Assembly (NCBI GenBank): GCA_963795835.1
Contig: CAWCJC010000009.1
Location: 620,001-684,000, forward strand
DNA from: JALYXI01 sp963795835
GTDB lineage: Bacteria; Acidobacteriota; Terriglobia; Bryobacterales; Bryobacteraceae
Direction: 5' to 3'
DNA: 64,000 nucleotides
The position numbers and the translations under genes are program-made. The notes under the pieces are model-generated. The model did no database searches. It had not been told where the DNA came from and was given only the letters and a program-made list of their open reading frames with translations. The stretch's first letter is position 1, and the number at the start of each line of letters is the position of its first letter. Below, one piece after another: positions 44,845-54,001 of this stretch.

Positions 44845-46931
44845 ATGCCACGATTGGTACCGCTTGAGAGGATGAGGAATATCGGGATTGCCGCGCACAT
44901 CGATGCCGGTAAGACTACGACGACCGAGCGCATCCTCTATTACACGGGACGCACCCACAAGATCGGCGAAGTGCATGAAGGCACAGCGACGATGGACTGG
45001 ATGGCGCAGGAGCAGGAGCGCGGCATTACCATCACCAGCGCCGCGACGACGTGTAACTGGAAAGATATTCAGATCAACATCATCGACACTCCGGGCCACG
45101 TCGATTTCACGGCGGAAGTGGAGCGCTCGCTTCGTGTGCTCGATGGCGCGGTCGCCGTATTTGACGCAGTGGCAGGCGTGCAGCCGCAATCGGAAACGGT
45201 GTGGCGGCAGGCCGATAAATACCGGGTTCCGCGATTGTGCTTCATCAATAAGATGGACCGCATCGGAGCGGATTTTTATTACTCCGTCAACACGATTGTC
45301 GATCGTCTGAAAGCGCCGCCCCGTGCCGATCCAGTTGCCGGTCGGGGCTTCGGAGACCTTCAAGGGCATCGTCGATCTGGTGGAGATGAATGCCGTGATC
45401 TGGCGCGATGAAACGCTGGGCGCGAAATTCGACATTGTCGAGATTCCTGAGGATCTGAAAGAGAAAGCGGCCGAATATCGCGAGGCGATGATCGAGGCGG
45501 TTTCCGAATCGGACGACGTTCTTGTTTGAAAAGTTCGTGAATGGCGAGGCGGTGACTCCGGCGGAGATCAAAGCGGGGATTCGCAAAGCCACGCTGATGA
45601 TGAAGATTTTCCCGGTGATCTGCGGGTCTTCGTTTAAGAACAAAGGCGTCCAGACCATGCTTGATGCCGTGGTGGACTATCTTCCGAGCCCGCTCGATGT
45701 GCCTTCGGTAGAAGGGCACGATGTGGACGATCCGGAAAAAATCCTGACGCGCAAAGCTTCCGATTCCGAACCGTTTGCCGGCCTGGTGTTCAAGATCATG
45801 ACCGACCCGTTTGTCGGCCAGTTGGCGTTCTTCCGGGTGTATTCGGGTAAGTTGAACGCGGGCGACACGATTCTCACGGTCAGCAAGGGCCGGAAAGAGC
45901 GCGTGGGCCGTTTGCTTCGCATGCATGCCAACAAGCGCGAAGAAATCAACGATATTTTCTCGGGCGATATCTGCGCCGCGGTCGGTCTCAAGAACGTGAC
46001 GACCGGCGATACGATCTGCGACGATCGTTTCCCGATCACGCTCGAACCGATTGATTTCCCGATTCCTGTGATTCAGCTTGCGGTTGAGCCGAAGACCAAG
46101 GCCGATCAGGAAAAGATGGGCATGGCGATTCAGAAGCTGGCGCAGGAAGATCCTACCTTCCGCGTGGCGACCGATATCGAAACCGGCCAGACGATTCTGT
46201 CGGGCATGGGCGAGTTGCACCTCGAAATTATTGTCGACCGCATGATGCGCGAGTTTGGCGTGGCGGCGAATGTGGGCAAGCCGCAGGTGGCGTACCGCGA
46301 GACCATTCGCAAGAATGCGGAAGCGGAAGGCCGTCAGGTGAAGCAGACCGGTGGTAAGGGCCAGTACGCGGTGGTGAAGATTCGCGTGGAGCCGCTGCCG
46401 TCGGGTACCGGGTTTGAATTTGTGAATGAAATCTTCGGCGGTGCGATTCCGAAGGAATACATCGCGCCGGCCGAAGCGGGTATGAAGGAAGCACTCGAAC
46501 GCGGCATTATGGCCGGCTTCCCGATGTCCGATGTTCGCGCGATTCTCTACGACGGCAGCTATCACGATGTCGATTCGTCGGAAATGGCGTTCAAGCTGGC
46601 TGGTTCTTATGCCATCCAGGCGGCGGTCCGGAAAGCGAGCCCGGTGTTGCTTGAGCCGATTATGGCGGTGGAAGTCGTGGTGCCCGAGGAGTACATGGGC
46701 GACGTGATCGGCGATATCAACTCGCGGCGCGGGCGCATGGAAGGCATGGAGTTGCTGGGGAACACGCAGATTATCAAGGCGAAGGTTCCGTTGTCGGAAA
46801 TGTTCGGATACGCGACCGATATCCGCTCGCGCACGCAAGGCCGGGGCAGCTTTACGATGCACTTCGGCAAATACGATGAAATGCCCGCGAGTCTGCAGGA
46901 GCAGATCGTGAGCAAGGCTCAGGGTAAGTAA
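44845..46931 (+). CDS. fusA: Elongation factor G, frame broken near 45318 and 45520
   Basis: Ribosomal translocase. GTPase motifs are AHIDAGKTTTTE (G1), the GITITSAATT effector region (G2), DTPGHVDF (G3) and NKMDR (G4), followed by domains II-V (for example FRVYSGKLNAGD, AGMKEALERG, VVVPEEYMGDVIGDINSRRG). Two breaks are seen. Skipping one base near 45313-45322 joins VDRLKA to RPVPIQLPVGASETFKGIVD, and skipping one T near 45519 joins ESDDVL to FEKFVNGEAVTP. The joined protein is about 694 residues, which is normal. Since EF-G is essential and single copy in this operon, both breaks are most likely sequence errors. Confidence 0.95.
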
Positions 46932-46971
46932 AGTTTTTGGATCCCAGGTTTAGATCCAGGAGAGTTTAGTC

Positions 46972-48159
46972 ATGGCAAAAGAGAAATTTGATCGCAGCAA
47001 ACCGCACGTGAACGTCGGCACCATCGGTCACATCGATCACGGCAAGACAACCCTGACGGCGGCGATTACCAAGACGTTGTCGAAGCATAATCCGAAGAAT
47101 AAGTTCCGGAGCTTCGATTCCATCGATAACGCGCCGGAAGAAAAGGCCCGTGGGATCACAATCGCGGCGGCGCACGTGGAATATGAAACCGCCAACCGTC
47201 ATTACGCGCATGTCGATTGCCCCGGCCACGCCGATTACATCAAGAACATGATCACCGGAGCCGCGCAGATGGATGGCGCGATCCTGGTGGTAGCGGCCAC
47301 CGATGGCCCCATGCCGCAGACGCGCGAGCACATTCTGCTGGCCCGTCAGGTGGGCGTGCCGAACATCGTGGTGGCGATGAATAAAGTCGACATGGTGGAC
47401 GATGCCGAACTGCTCGATCTGGTGGAACTGGAAGTCCGCGAACTGCTTTCGAGCTACAAGTTCGATGGCGATAATCTGCCGGTAGTCCGCGTCTCCGCCT
47501 TGGGCGCCTTGAACGGCGAAGCGCAGTGGGAAAAGTCGGTTGACGAATTGATGGAAGCCGTCGATCAGCACATTCCGATTCCGGAACGCGCGATCGATAA
47601 GCCGTTCCTGATGCCGATTGAAGACATTTTCTCGATTCAGGGCCGCGGCACGGTCGTCACGGGCCGTATCGAATCGGGCATCTGCAAAGTGGGCGAGGAA
47701 ATGGAAATCGTCGGGTTCCGGGACACACGCAAGACGGTGGTCACGGGCGTCGAAATGTTCAAGAAGTTGCTCGATGAAGGGCGCGCCGGCGATAACGTCG
47801 GGCTGCTGCTCCGCGGCGTGGAAAAGGAAGAAGTCGAGCGCGGCCAGGTGATCGCGAAGACCGGTTCCATCAAGCCGCATCGCAAGTTCAAGGGCGAAGT
47901 TTACGTTCTGTCGAAAGAAGAAGGCGGACGCCACACCCCGTTCTTCAAGGGGTACCGGCCTCAGTTCTACTTCCGCACCACGGACGTGACGGGTGTCGCG
48001 AATCTGCCGGAAGGCACGGAGATGGTGATGCCGGGCGATAACGTGCAGCTCGATGTCGAACTGCAGACGCCGGTCGCCATGGATAAGGGACTTCGTTTCG
48101 CAATCCGTGAAGGCGGCCGTACGGTTGGCGCCGGCACGGTGTCTGAGATTCTCGACTAA
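46972..48159 (+). CDS. tuf: Elongation factor Tu
   Basis: Delivers aminoacyl-tRNA to the ribosome. The 395-residue product has GHIDHGKTTLT (G1), RGITI (G2), DCPGHADY (G3), NKVDMVDD (G4) and SALGAL (G5), then domains II and III ending in AIREGGRTVGAGTVSEILD. Its stop overlaps the rpsJ start by one nucleotide. Confidence 0.98.
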   Translation: MAKEKFDRSKPHVNVGTIGHIDHGKTTLTAAITKTLSKHNPKNKFRSFDSIDNAPEEKARGITIAAAHVEYETANRHYAHVDCPGHADYIKNMITGAAQMDGAILVVAATDGPMPQTREHILLARQVGVPNIVVAMNKVDMVDDAELLDLVELEVRELLSSYKFDGDNLPVVRVSALGALNGEAQWEKSVDELMEAVDQHIPIPERAIDKPFLMPIEDIFSIQGRGTVVTGRIESGICKVGEEMEIVGFRDTRKTVVTGVEMFKKLLDEGRAGDNVGLLLRGVEKEEVERGQVIAKTGSIKPHRKFKGEVYVLSKEEGGRHTPFFKGYRPQFYFRTTDVTGVANLPEGTEMVMPGDNVQLDVELQTPVAMDKGLRFAIREGGRTVGAGTVSEILD

Positions 48160-48491
48160 TGGCCTCTCTTCGGGAAAGAATTCGAATTCGGTTAAAGGCG
48201 TACGATCATCGTGTGCTCGACCAATCGACGACTGAAATCGTCGATACGGCAAAGCGAACGGGCGCCACGGTAGCCGGTCCTATTCCGCTGCCGACGTCTA
48301 CGTCGCGGACCACGGTTTTGCGGTCGCCTCACGTGGATAAGAAGTCGCGGGAGCAGTTTGAAATCCGGACGCACAAGCGTTTGCTCGATATTCTGGAGCC
48401 GACGCAGCAGACGGTCGATGCGTTGATGAAACTTGATTTGCCGGCTGGCGTCGATGTCGAAATCAAGGCGTTCGGAAAAGATCACAAGTAA
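48159..48491 (+). CDS. rpsJ: 30S ribosomal protein S10 (NusE)
   Basis: Ribosomal S10, also the NusE antitermination partner. LRERIRIRLKAYDHRVLDQS, SPHVDKKSREQFEIRTHKRLLDI and LPAGVDVEIK are family blocks. 110 residues. ATG overlaps the tuf stop by one base, which couples the str part to the S10 part of the cluster. Confidence 0.97.
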   Translation: MASLRERIRIRLKAYDHRVLDQSTTEIVDTAKRTGATVAGPIPLPTSTSRTTVLRSPHVDKKSREQFEIRTHKRLLDILEPTQQTVDALMKLDLPAGVDVEIKAFGKDHK

Positions 48492-48505
48492 GGAATTTAG
48501 AAATC

Positions 48506-49156
48506 ATGAGCCCAGGAATTCTAGGCAAAAAAATCGGCATGACACAGGTCTTCCGGCCCGATGGGCAGGCAGTCCCGGTCACGCTGTTGAAGACCGGACC
48601 CTGTACGGTTGTGCAGCGCAAGACGGTAAACTCTGACGGGTACGACGCGGTGCAGTTGGGCTTAGTCGAATTCGTCAAGCCGGCGCGCATGACCAAACCC
48701 GAAGTGGGCCACCTGAAAAAGCACGGCGCGGAGGGGATTCGGTTCTTGAAAGAGTTCCGTCTCGATAACAAGCGGCGTCCGGTGGCGGGTGCGAGCGATA
48801 TGAAGCCGGGCGATCAGGTTTTGACCGATGAGTTCAAACCGTCCGATATGGTGGACGTGACGGGTGTTTCGAAAGGCCGCGGGTTTGCGGGCGTCGTGCG
48901 CCGTCATCATTTCCGGGGCGGCGAAGGCAGCCACGGTTCCATGTTCCATCGGGCTCCGGGGTCGATTGGGTCGTCGAGTTTCCCGTCGCGCGTGTTCCCT
49001 GGGATGCGCATGGGCGGACACATGGGCGATGAGCAGGTGACGGTGCGGAATCTGGAAGTGATCGACGTGGTCGCTGAAGACAATGTGCTGGTGGTGAAGG
49101 GTGCGGTTCCGGGCGCGATCGGCAGTTATGTGGTCGTAAAGAGGGCGAAGCGCTAA
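48506..49156 (+). CDS. rplC: 50S ribosomal protein L3
   Basis: Assembly initiator near the peptidyl-transferase centre, 216 residues. GILGKKIGMTQVF start, VTGVSKGRGFAGVVRRHHFRGG and SSSFPSRVFPGMRMGGHMG loop are diagnostic. The stop overlaps the rplD ATG by one nucleotide (TAATG). Confidence 0.97.
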   Translation: MSPGILGKKIGMTQVFRPDGQAVPVTLLKTGPCTVVQRKTVNSDGYDAVQLGLVEFVKPARMTKPEVGHLKKHGAEGIRFLKEFRLDNKRRPVAGASDMKPGDQVLTDEFKPSDMVDVTGVSKGRGFAGVVRRHHFRGGEGSHGSMFHRAPGSIGSSSFPSRVFPGMRMGGHMGDEQVTVRNLEVIDVVAEDNVLVVKGAVPGAIGSYVVVKRAKR

Positions 49157-49803
49157 TGCCTAAGGTTGATGTTTTCGATTTAACGGGTACCAAGGCGGGC
49201 GACATCGAACTTTCCGATGCCGTGTTCGGCGCCGAAGTGAACGAAGCGCTGTTGTATGAAGCCGTGCGGCAGTTCAATGCCTCGCGCCGCGCCGGTACGC
49301 ATAAGACCAAGACGCGCCATGAAGTGGCGGGTTCGGGTAAAAAGCTGTGGAAGCAGAAGGGTACGGGCCGCGCGCGAATGGGTTCGGTGCGTTCGCCTTT
49401 GTGGCGCCATGGCGGTACCTCGCATGGTCCGCAACCGCGTGATTATTCGTATGATCTGCCGAAGAAAATGTTATTGGGCGCGCTGCGCTCCGCTCTTTCG
49501 GCCAAGCTGCGCGATGGCGAGCTGGGGATTGTGTCTTCGTTTGATTTGAAAGACCACAAGACCAAGGCTCTGCGTTCGACTCTCACAAAACTCGAGCTGC
49601 ACAAGAAAGTTTTAATCATCGAGAACGAAGACAACCGGAACCTGGAGTTGTCGGCGCGCAATCTGGAAGGTGTGGTTCTGCTGCATTCCCGCGAGGTGAG
49701 TGTCTATCATCTGCTGGATGCCCAGAAAGTCCTGCTGTCTCGCGCCGCCGCTGAGCGTTTGAGCGAAACGCTCGCGCCCAAGACCAAGAAGGAGGCTGCG
49801 TAA
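49156..49803 (+). CDS. rplD: 50S ribosomal protein L4
   Basis: Tunnel-wall protein and, in E. coli, regulator of the S10 operon. 215 residues with ASRRAGTHKTKTRHEVAGSGKKLW and GTGRARMGSVRSPLWRHGG in the extended loop and PKKMLLGALRSALSAK. Normal length; overlapping start with rplC. Confidence 0.97.
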   Translation: MPKVDVFDLTGTKAGDIELSDAVFGAEVNEALLYEAVRQFNASRRAGTHKTKTRHEVAGSGKKLWKQKGTGRARMGSVRSPLWRHGGTSHGPQPRDYSYDLPKKMLLGALRSALSAKLRDGELGIVSSFDLKDHKTKALRSTLTKLELHKKVLIIENEDNRNLELSARNLEGVVLLHSREVSVYHLLDAQKVLLSRAAAERLSETLAPKTKKEAA

Positions 49804-49804
49804 G

Positions 49805-50092
49805 ATGAAGCTGCACGACGTCATTAAGCGGCCCTTGATCACCGAGAAGGGCACGACCAAGAAAGAATCCGAGCGCACGCTGGTGTTTGAAGTGGCCGCG
49901 GATGCGAACAAAGTGGAAGTACGGGCCGCGGTTGAGAAGCTGTTCTCGATCAAGGTGGAAGATGTCCGGACTTCGAATTTCGAGGGCAAGCTCCGCCGCC
50001 GGGGCAAGTTTGCGGGTTACCGGTCGGACTGGAAGAAGGCCTACGTGAAGTTGCAGGAAGGCCAGAAAGTTCCGGAATTTACGGATATTTAG
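49805..50092 (+). CDS. rplW: 50S ribosomal protein L23
   Basis: Tunnel-exit protein that docks trigger factor and SRP. 95 residues with DVIKRPLITEKGT, FEVAADANKVEVRAAVEKLF and KLRRRGKFAGYRSDWKKAYVKL. It begins 1 nt after the rplD stop. Confidence 0.96.
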   Translation: MKLHDVIKRPLITEKGTTKKESERTLVFEVAADANKVEVRAAVEKLFSIKVEDVRTSNFEGKLRRRGKFAGYRSDWKKAYVKLQEGQKVPEFTDI

Positions 50093-50103
50093 GTAAGAAA
50101 CAG

Positions 50104-50934
50104 ATGCCCATAAAGTCATTTCGTCCCTTTACTCCCAGCCGCCGGTACATGACCGTGGTGACCCGCGAGGGTATCACGACGGACAAACCGGAAAAGTCGC
50201 TGGTCGAGAAGAAAGTCCGGTCGGGCGGCCGGAACTCGACAGGCCGCGTGACGTCGCGCTTCATCGGCGGCGGCCACAAACAGGCCTACCGCGTGATCGA
50301 TTTCAAGCGTGACAAACACGGCGTTCCGGCAGTGGTAGCGACGGTCGAGTACGATCCGAACCGTTCCGCGCGAATTGCGCTGCTGCACTATACGGATGGC
50401 GAGAAGCGGTATATTCTCCAGCCGGAAGGTCTCAAAGTCGGGATGACGATTTCCTCCGGTCCCGAGGCAGACATTCTGGTGGGCAATGCCTTGCCGCTCA
50501 AGAATATTCCGGCGGGCACGATTGTTCACAATATTGAATTGCGGCCCGGCAAAGGCGCGCAAATGGCGCGTTCGGCGGGCACGCAAGCTCAGCTGGTGTC
50601 GCGGGAATCGGGAATGGCGCTCCTGAAGCTGCCTTCCGGTGAAACCCGGCGCGTCTCGTCGGATTGTATGGCGACCGTTGGAGTCGTCGGCAATTCCGAC
50701 CATGAGAATCAGGCCCTCGGCAAGGCGGGACGCTCCCGCTGGTTGGGCAAGATGCCGCACAATCGCGGCGTCTCGATGAATCCGGTCGACCATCCGCATG
50801 GTGGTGGTGAGGGCAAGACTTCAGGCGGACGCCATCCGGTGACGCCCTGGGGCCAGCCGACGCGCGGCTTCAAGACCCGTAACAATAAGCGGACCGATCA
50901 CATGATCGTGAATCGCAAAGCGAAGAAGAGGTAA
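50104..50934 (+). CDS. rplB: 50S ribosomal protein L2
   Basis: Peptidyl-transferase-centre protein, 276 residues. IKSFRPFTPSRRYM, GGGHKQAYRVIDFKRDK, ARSAGTQAQLVSRE and the signature MNPVDHPHGGGEGKTSGGRHPVTPWG are present. No unusual features. Confidence 0.98.
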   Translation: MPIKSFRPFTPSRRYMTVVTREGITTDKPEKSLVEKKVRSGGRNSTGRVTSRFIGGGHKQAYRVIDFKRDKHGVPAVVATVEYDPNRSARIALLHYTDGEKRYILQPEGLKVGMTISSGPEADILVGNALPLKNIPAGTIVHNIELRPGKGAQMARSAGTQAQLVSRESGMALLKLPSGETRRVSSDCMATVGVVGNSDHENQALGKAGRSRWLGKMPHNRGVSMNPVDHPHGGGEGKTSGGRHPVTPWGQPTRGFKTRNNKRTDHMIVNRKAKKR

Positions 50935-50937
50935 GCG

Positions 50938-51225
50938 ATGGGACGATCAGTCAAGAAAGGGCCGTTTACCGATGGCCACCTCGAAAAGAAGCTCGAAAAG
51001 CTGAACGCGGCCAACGAGAAGAAGGTGATCCGCACCTGGAGCCGCCGTTCGACGGTGCTGCCGGAGTTCGTGGGTCATACTATCGCGGTGCACAACGGGC
51101 GCAAGTTCATTCCGGTGTATGTAACGGAAAACATGGTCGGCCACAAGCTGGGTGAGTTTTCTCCCACCCGCACGTTCAAAGGCCATCAGGTCAAAGCGGC
51201 GACTGAAAAGTCGGCCCGCTCGTAG
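50938..51225 (+). CDS. rpsS: 30S ribosomal protein S19
   Basis: Head protein, 95 residues. GRSVKKGPFTDGHLEKK, TWSRRSTVLPEFVGHTIAVHNGRKF and HKLGEFSPTRTFKGH match the family. Separated from rplB by 3 nt. Confidence 0.97.
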   Translation: MGRSVKKGPFTDGHLEKKLEKLNAANEKKVIRTWSRRSTVLPEFVGHTIAVHNGRKFIPVYVTENMVGHKLGEFSPTRTFKGHQVKAATEKSARS

Positions 51226-51236
51226 GGTAAAAGAAC

Positions 51237-51575
51237 ATGGAAGCCAAAGCAGAAGCACGGTACATGAAGGTTTCGCCGCAGAAGGCCCGGCTCGTGGTCG
51301 ACCTGATTCGCGGCATGCAGGTGGGTCCGGCAATTTCGATTCTGCAGAACACAAACAAAGGGATTGCGCCGGCGGTGGTAAAGGTCTTGAAGTCGGCAAT
51401 CGCGAACGCGCAGAATCTGTCGGATGAAGTAGATGTGGATACGCTCCGTGTATCGGAAGCGTATGTCAATGAAGGTCCGCGCATGAAGCGCATCCGTCCC
51501 GCTCCAATGGGACGGGCCTACCGGTATCAGCGCCGGATGGCACATATCGTCATCAAAGTGGCGGAAAAGGTCTAA
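51237..51575 (+). CDS. rplV: 50S ribosomal protein L22
   Basis: Tunnel-constriction protein, 112 residues. ARYMKVSPQKARLVVDLIRG, the VSEAYVNEGPRMKRIRPAPMGRAYRYQRRM loop segment and HIVIKVAEK are conserved. Start ATG follows GGGTAAAAGAAC; an overlapping earlier frame is not the product. Confidence 0.97.
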   Translation: MEAKAEARYMKVSPQKARLVVDLIRGMQVGPAISILQNTNKGIAPAVVKVLKSAIANAQNLSDEVDVDTLRVSEAYVNEGPRMKRIRPAPMGRAYRYQRRMAHIVIKVAEKV

Positions 51576-51578
51576 AGC

Positions 51579-52589
51579 ATGGGACAAAAAGTTCATCCAT
51601 ACGGCTTCCGGGTCGGCTTCACGAAGCCCTGGCGTTCGCGCTGGTTCGCCAAGCAGGGTTACGCGAAGCTGCTGCAGGAAGACATGGAGATCAAGGAAGA
51701 TCTCCGGAAGCGTTTGAAGTCGGCCGGCGTCAGCTCGATTGAAGTGGATCGCCCGGGTAATAAGCTGCGCGTCACGATCCGGACTTCGCGGCCTGGCATC
51801 ATCATCGGCCGCAAGGGTGCCGAAATCGAAAAGCTGAAGGGCGACCTGGCAAAGTCGACCAAGCGTGAAGTCTTCATCGATATTCAGGAAGTGCACAAGC
51901 CCGAACTCGACGCGCAGTTAGTGTCGGAATCTGTCGCGTTGCAGCTCGAAAAGCGCGTGGCGTTCCGGCGCGCGATGCGGAAAGCAGTCGATTCGGCGTT
52001 GCGGTTTGGTTGCAAAGGAATCAAGGTTCGTGTTTCGGGGCGTTTGAATGGCGCCGAAATCGCCCGCAGTGAGTGGTATCTGCAAGGGCAACTGCCGCTG
52101 CACACCATTCGCGCCGATATCGATTATGGGTTTACCGAAGCGCATACCACCTATGGCGTCATCGGGATCAAAGCCTGGGTCTATAAAGGCGAAATTATTG
52201 AAGGGAAGCGTCGCTCCTTAACCGGCGATCCGGAACCGCGGCGCGAGCGTCAGGAACGGCCCGACCGGGAACGGCGGCCACGGCGGGATGCCGGTGCGGG
52301 CGGCGGTGGGCGTGAAGGCGGCGGACAACGCGAGCAGCGTGAACCGCAACCGGTTGCGCAGGATGTTCCGACACAGGCAGCTCCGGGCGATATGTCTCGG
52401 CCCGCAAGCAAGAGCGGTTCGCTCATGCCCCCGTTGTCAAACCCGGCGGGAGCGAGTCCTTCCTGGAAACAGGAAACCGCGCCGGAAGCTGTTGTACCGG
52501 AAACCTCGGCTTTGCCGCCCGAAAGTCCGGCGGCCGATCCGCAGGCAAATGCGCCCGAAGACAAGACCGGGCATGGCGGGGAGGAATAA
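51579..52589 (+). CDS. rpsC: 30S ribosomal protein S3 with long C-terminal extension
   Basis: mRNA-entry protein. Residues 1-210 are standard S3: MGQKVHPYGFRVGFTKPWRSRW, the KH-domain GIIIGRKGAEIEKLK, and LPLHTIRADIDYGFTEAHTTYGVIGIKAWVYKGE. The total of 336 residues is well above the usual 210-250. The tail from about residue 211 is low complexity, first rich in R, E and G (QERPDRERRPRRDAGAGGGG), then P, A and E, ending KTGHGGEE. The tail is in frame with no sign of a break, and codon use looks like that of its neighbours. Confidence 0.96.
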   Translation: MGQKVHPYGFRVGFTKPWRSRWFAKQGYAKLLQEDMEIKEDLRKRLKSAGVSSIEVDRPGNKLRVTIRTSRPGIIIGRKGAEIEKLKGDLAKSTKREVFIDIQEVHKPELDAQLVSESVALQLEKRVAFRRAMRKAVDSALRFGCKGIKVRVSGRLNGAEIARSEWYLQGQLPLHTIRADIDYGFTEAHTTYGVIGIKAWVYKGEIIEGKRRSLTGDPEPRRERQERPDRERRPRRDAGAGGGGREGGGQREQREPQPVAQDVPTQAAPGDMSRPASKSGSLMPPLSNPAGASPSWKQETAPEAVVPETSALPPESPAADPQANAPEDKTGHGGEE

Positions 52590-52595
52590 CGTTTT

Positions 52596-53030
52596 ATGTT
52601 GATGCCGAAGAAGGTCAAGTACCGCAAGCAGCAGCGCGGCCGGATGACCGGAAAAGCATGGCGCGGCTCGTCGATTTCGTTCGGCGAATTCGGGCTGAAA
52701 GTGATGGCATGCGGATGGCTGACCGCGCGCCAGATCGAAGCGGCCCGTATCGCGATGACGCGGTACATCAAGCGTGGCGGCAAAGTCTGGATTCGCGTGT
52801 TCCCCGATAAGCCGATCACGAAGAAGCCGGCCGAAACCCGTATGGGTAAGGGTAAAGGCGCTCCGGAAGAGTGGGTGGCGGTGGTTCGTCCCGGAAAGAT
52901 TCTGTTTGAGATGGAAGGCGTGACGCCGGAAGTCGCCGAAGCGGCCTTTCGCCTGGCCGCGCATAAGATCCCGATGAAGACCAAGTTTGTCCGGCGCGAG
53001 ATGCAGGCGACCGACGCGGCGGCGGAGTAA
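52596..53030 (+). CDS. rplP: 50S ribosomal protein L16
   Basis: A-site tRNA-contact protein, 144 residues. MLMPKKVKYRKQQRGRMTGKA, KRGGKVWIRVFPDKPITKKPAETRMGKGKGAPEEWVA are the family blocks. Six nt after rpsC. Confidence 0.97.
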   Translation: MLMPKKVKYRKQQRGRMTGKAWRGSSISFGEFGLKVMACGWLTARQIEAARIAMTRYIKRGGKVWIRVFPDKPITKKPAETRMGKGKGAPEEWVAVVRPGKILFEMEGVTPEVAEAAFRLAAHKIPMKTKFVRREMQATDAAAE

Positions 53031-53036
53031 GCACGA

Positions 53037-53240
53037 ATGAAGCGCAAAAATGTAAGCGATCTCGATTCAAGCGAGATTCAGACACAATTGACCGAGATGG
53101 AAGCGCAGCTGTTCCGGCTCAAGTTTCAGATGTCGATGGGCCAAACCGACGGGTTGAAAAAAGTCCGGAACATGCGCAAAGACCGCGCCCGGATGTTGAC
53201 CGCGTTGCGTGAGCGGGAACTGGCAAAGGCGGGCAAGTAA
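53037..53240 (+). CDS. rpmC: 50S ribosomal protein L29
   Basis: Small tunnel-exit protein, 67 residues, with the two-helix pattern and the family core LFRLKFQMSMGQTDGLKKVRNMRKDRARMLT. Two nt before rpsQ. Confidence 0.95.
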   Translation: MKRKNVSDLDSSEIQTQLTEMEAQLFRLKFQMSMGQTDGLKKVRNMRKDRARMLTALRERELAKAGK

Positions 53241-53242
53241 AG

Positions 53243-53563
53243 ATGGCCGAAGAGATGGTACAAAAGCCGGAAGCATCGGCTTCGAATAAGAACGAAAAGG
53301 TCGGAGAAGTGGTTTCGACCAAGATGGCGAAGACGATCGTCGTCGCTGTATCGCGGCGCGTTCCCCATCCGCTCTACAAGCGAATCATGAAGAAGCGCAA
53401 GAAGTTCTATGCGCACGATGAGACGGGCGACGCGAAGATGGGCGACATCGTCCGCATCGTGGAGTGCCGGCCGCTTTCGAAGTTAAAACATTGGCAGTTG
53501 GGCGGCGTGATCCGCCGGGCCCCGCAGGTTGGCGCGCAACCGAAAGATCTGGACGTAGCATAG
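53243..53563 (+). CDS. rpsQ: 30S ribosomal protein S17
   Basis: 16S binding protein, 106 residues. The conserved GEVVSTKMAKTIVVAVSRRVPHPLYKRIMKKRKKFYAHDE and GDIVRIVECRPLSKLKHW blocks are present. An N-terminal extension of about 20 residues (EMVQKPEASASNKNEK) and a 20-residue C-terminal tail exceed the usual length. A repeat element lies just after it. Confidence 0.95.
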   Translation: MAEEMVQKPEASASNKNEKVGEVVSTKMAKTIVVAVSRRVPHPLYKRIMKKRKKFYAHDETGDAKMGDIVRIVECRPLSKLKHWQLGGVIRRAPQVGAQPKDLDVA

Positions 53564-53571
53564 ACTTCAAA

Positions 53572-53602
53572 CTCTGAGCCGTGACCATAAGGGAACGGTT
53601 TT
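53572..53602. repeat. Half copy of a dispersed repeat in the rpsQ-rplN gap
   Basis: The segment CTCTGAGCCGTGACC...AGGGAACGGTTTT matches the right half of the terminator hairpin at 8622-8651 (about 26 of 31 positions with one gap). The left arm is absent, so no strong hairpin forms. It lies in the 66-nt gap between rpsQ and rplN, the widest gap within the S10/spc region apart from that before rpsD. Confidence 0.6.
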
Positions 53603-53629
53603 AGACGAAGCAGTTTTGAGAGACGACTT

Positions 53630-53998
53630 ATGATTGGAATGAGAACCATCCTCGCGGTGGCCGACAATAGCGGAGCACGCAGGCTGAGCTGTATCCTGCC
53701 CCGCGGCGGCGACCTCGGGCTGCGCGCCGGCTTGGGCGACATCGTGACGGCGGCAGTGAAAGAAGCGACGCCGGATTCGGCGATCAAGAAGGGCAAAGTA
53801 GTCCGCTGCGTGATCGTGCGGATGCGGAAAGAAGCGCGCCGCAAAGATGGCAGCTATATCCGCTTCGATGAAAATGCCGCCGTATTGATCAACGAAGTCA
53901 ACGAACCGATCGGGACCCGTGTATTCGGGCCGGTCGCGCGCGAATTGCGCGATAAGCGCTTTATGAAGATCGTGTCGCTTGCTCCGGAGGTGATCTAA
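53630..53998 (+). CDS. rplN: 50S ribosomal protein L14
   Basis: 122 residues. MIGMRTILAVADNSGARRLSCI, GDIVTAAVKEA, KGKVVRCVIVRMRKEARRKDGSYIRFDENAAVLIN and FGPVARELRDKRFMKIVSLAPEV are family hallmarks. Opens the spc part of the cluster after the repeat-bearing gap. Confidence 0.97.
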   Translation: MIGMRTILAVADNSGARRLSCILPRGGDLGLRAGLGDIVTAAVKEATPDSAIKKGKVVRCVIVRMRKEARRKDGSYIRFDENAAVLINEVNEPIGTRVFGPVARELRDKRFMKIVSLAPEVI

Positions 53999-54001
53999 TC
54001 C

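Noticed and set aside
45360..46862. 500-codon open frame on the minus strand over fusA
   Set aside because: It is a composition shadow of fusA; its residues are unlike any protein family and it crosses a true gene.
44845..46931. Programmed frameshifting in fusA or the TonB-dependent receptor genes
   Set aside because: There are many breaks in unrelated genes, no slippery heptamers or conserved stimulatory structures were seen, and simple one-base removal restores all families.
46966..48252. 428-codon minus-strand frame over tuf
   Set aside because: Antisense shadow of a highly biased tuf gene, with His/Asp/Arg-rich nonsense composition.
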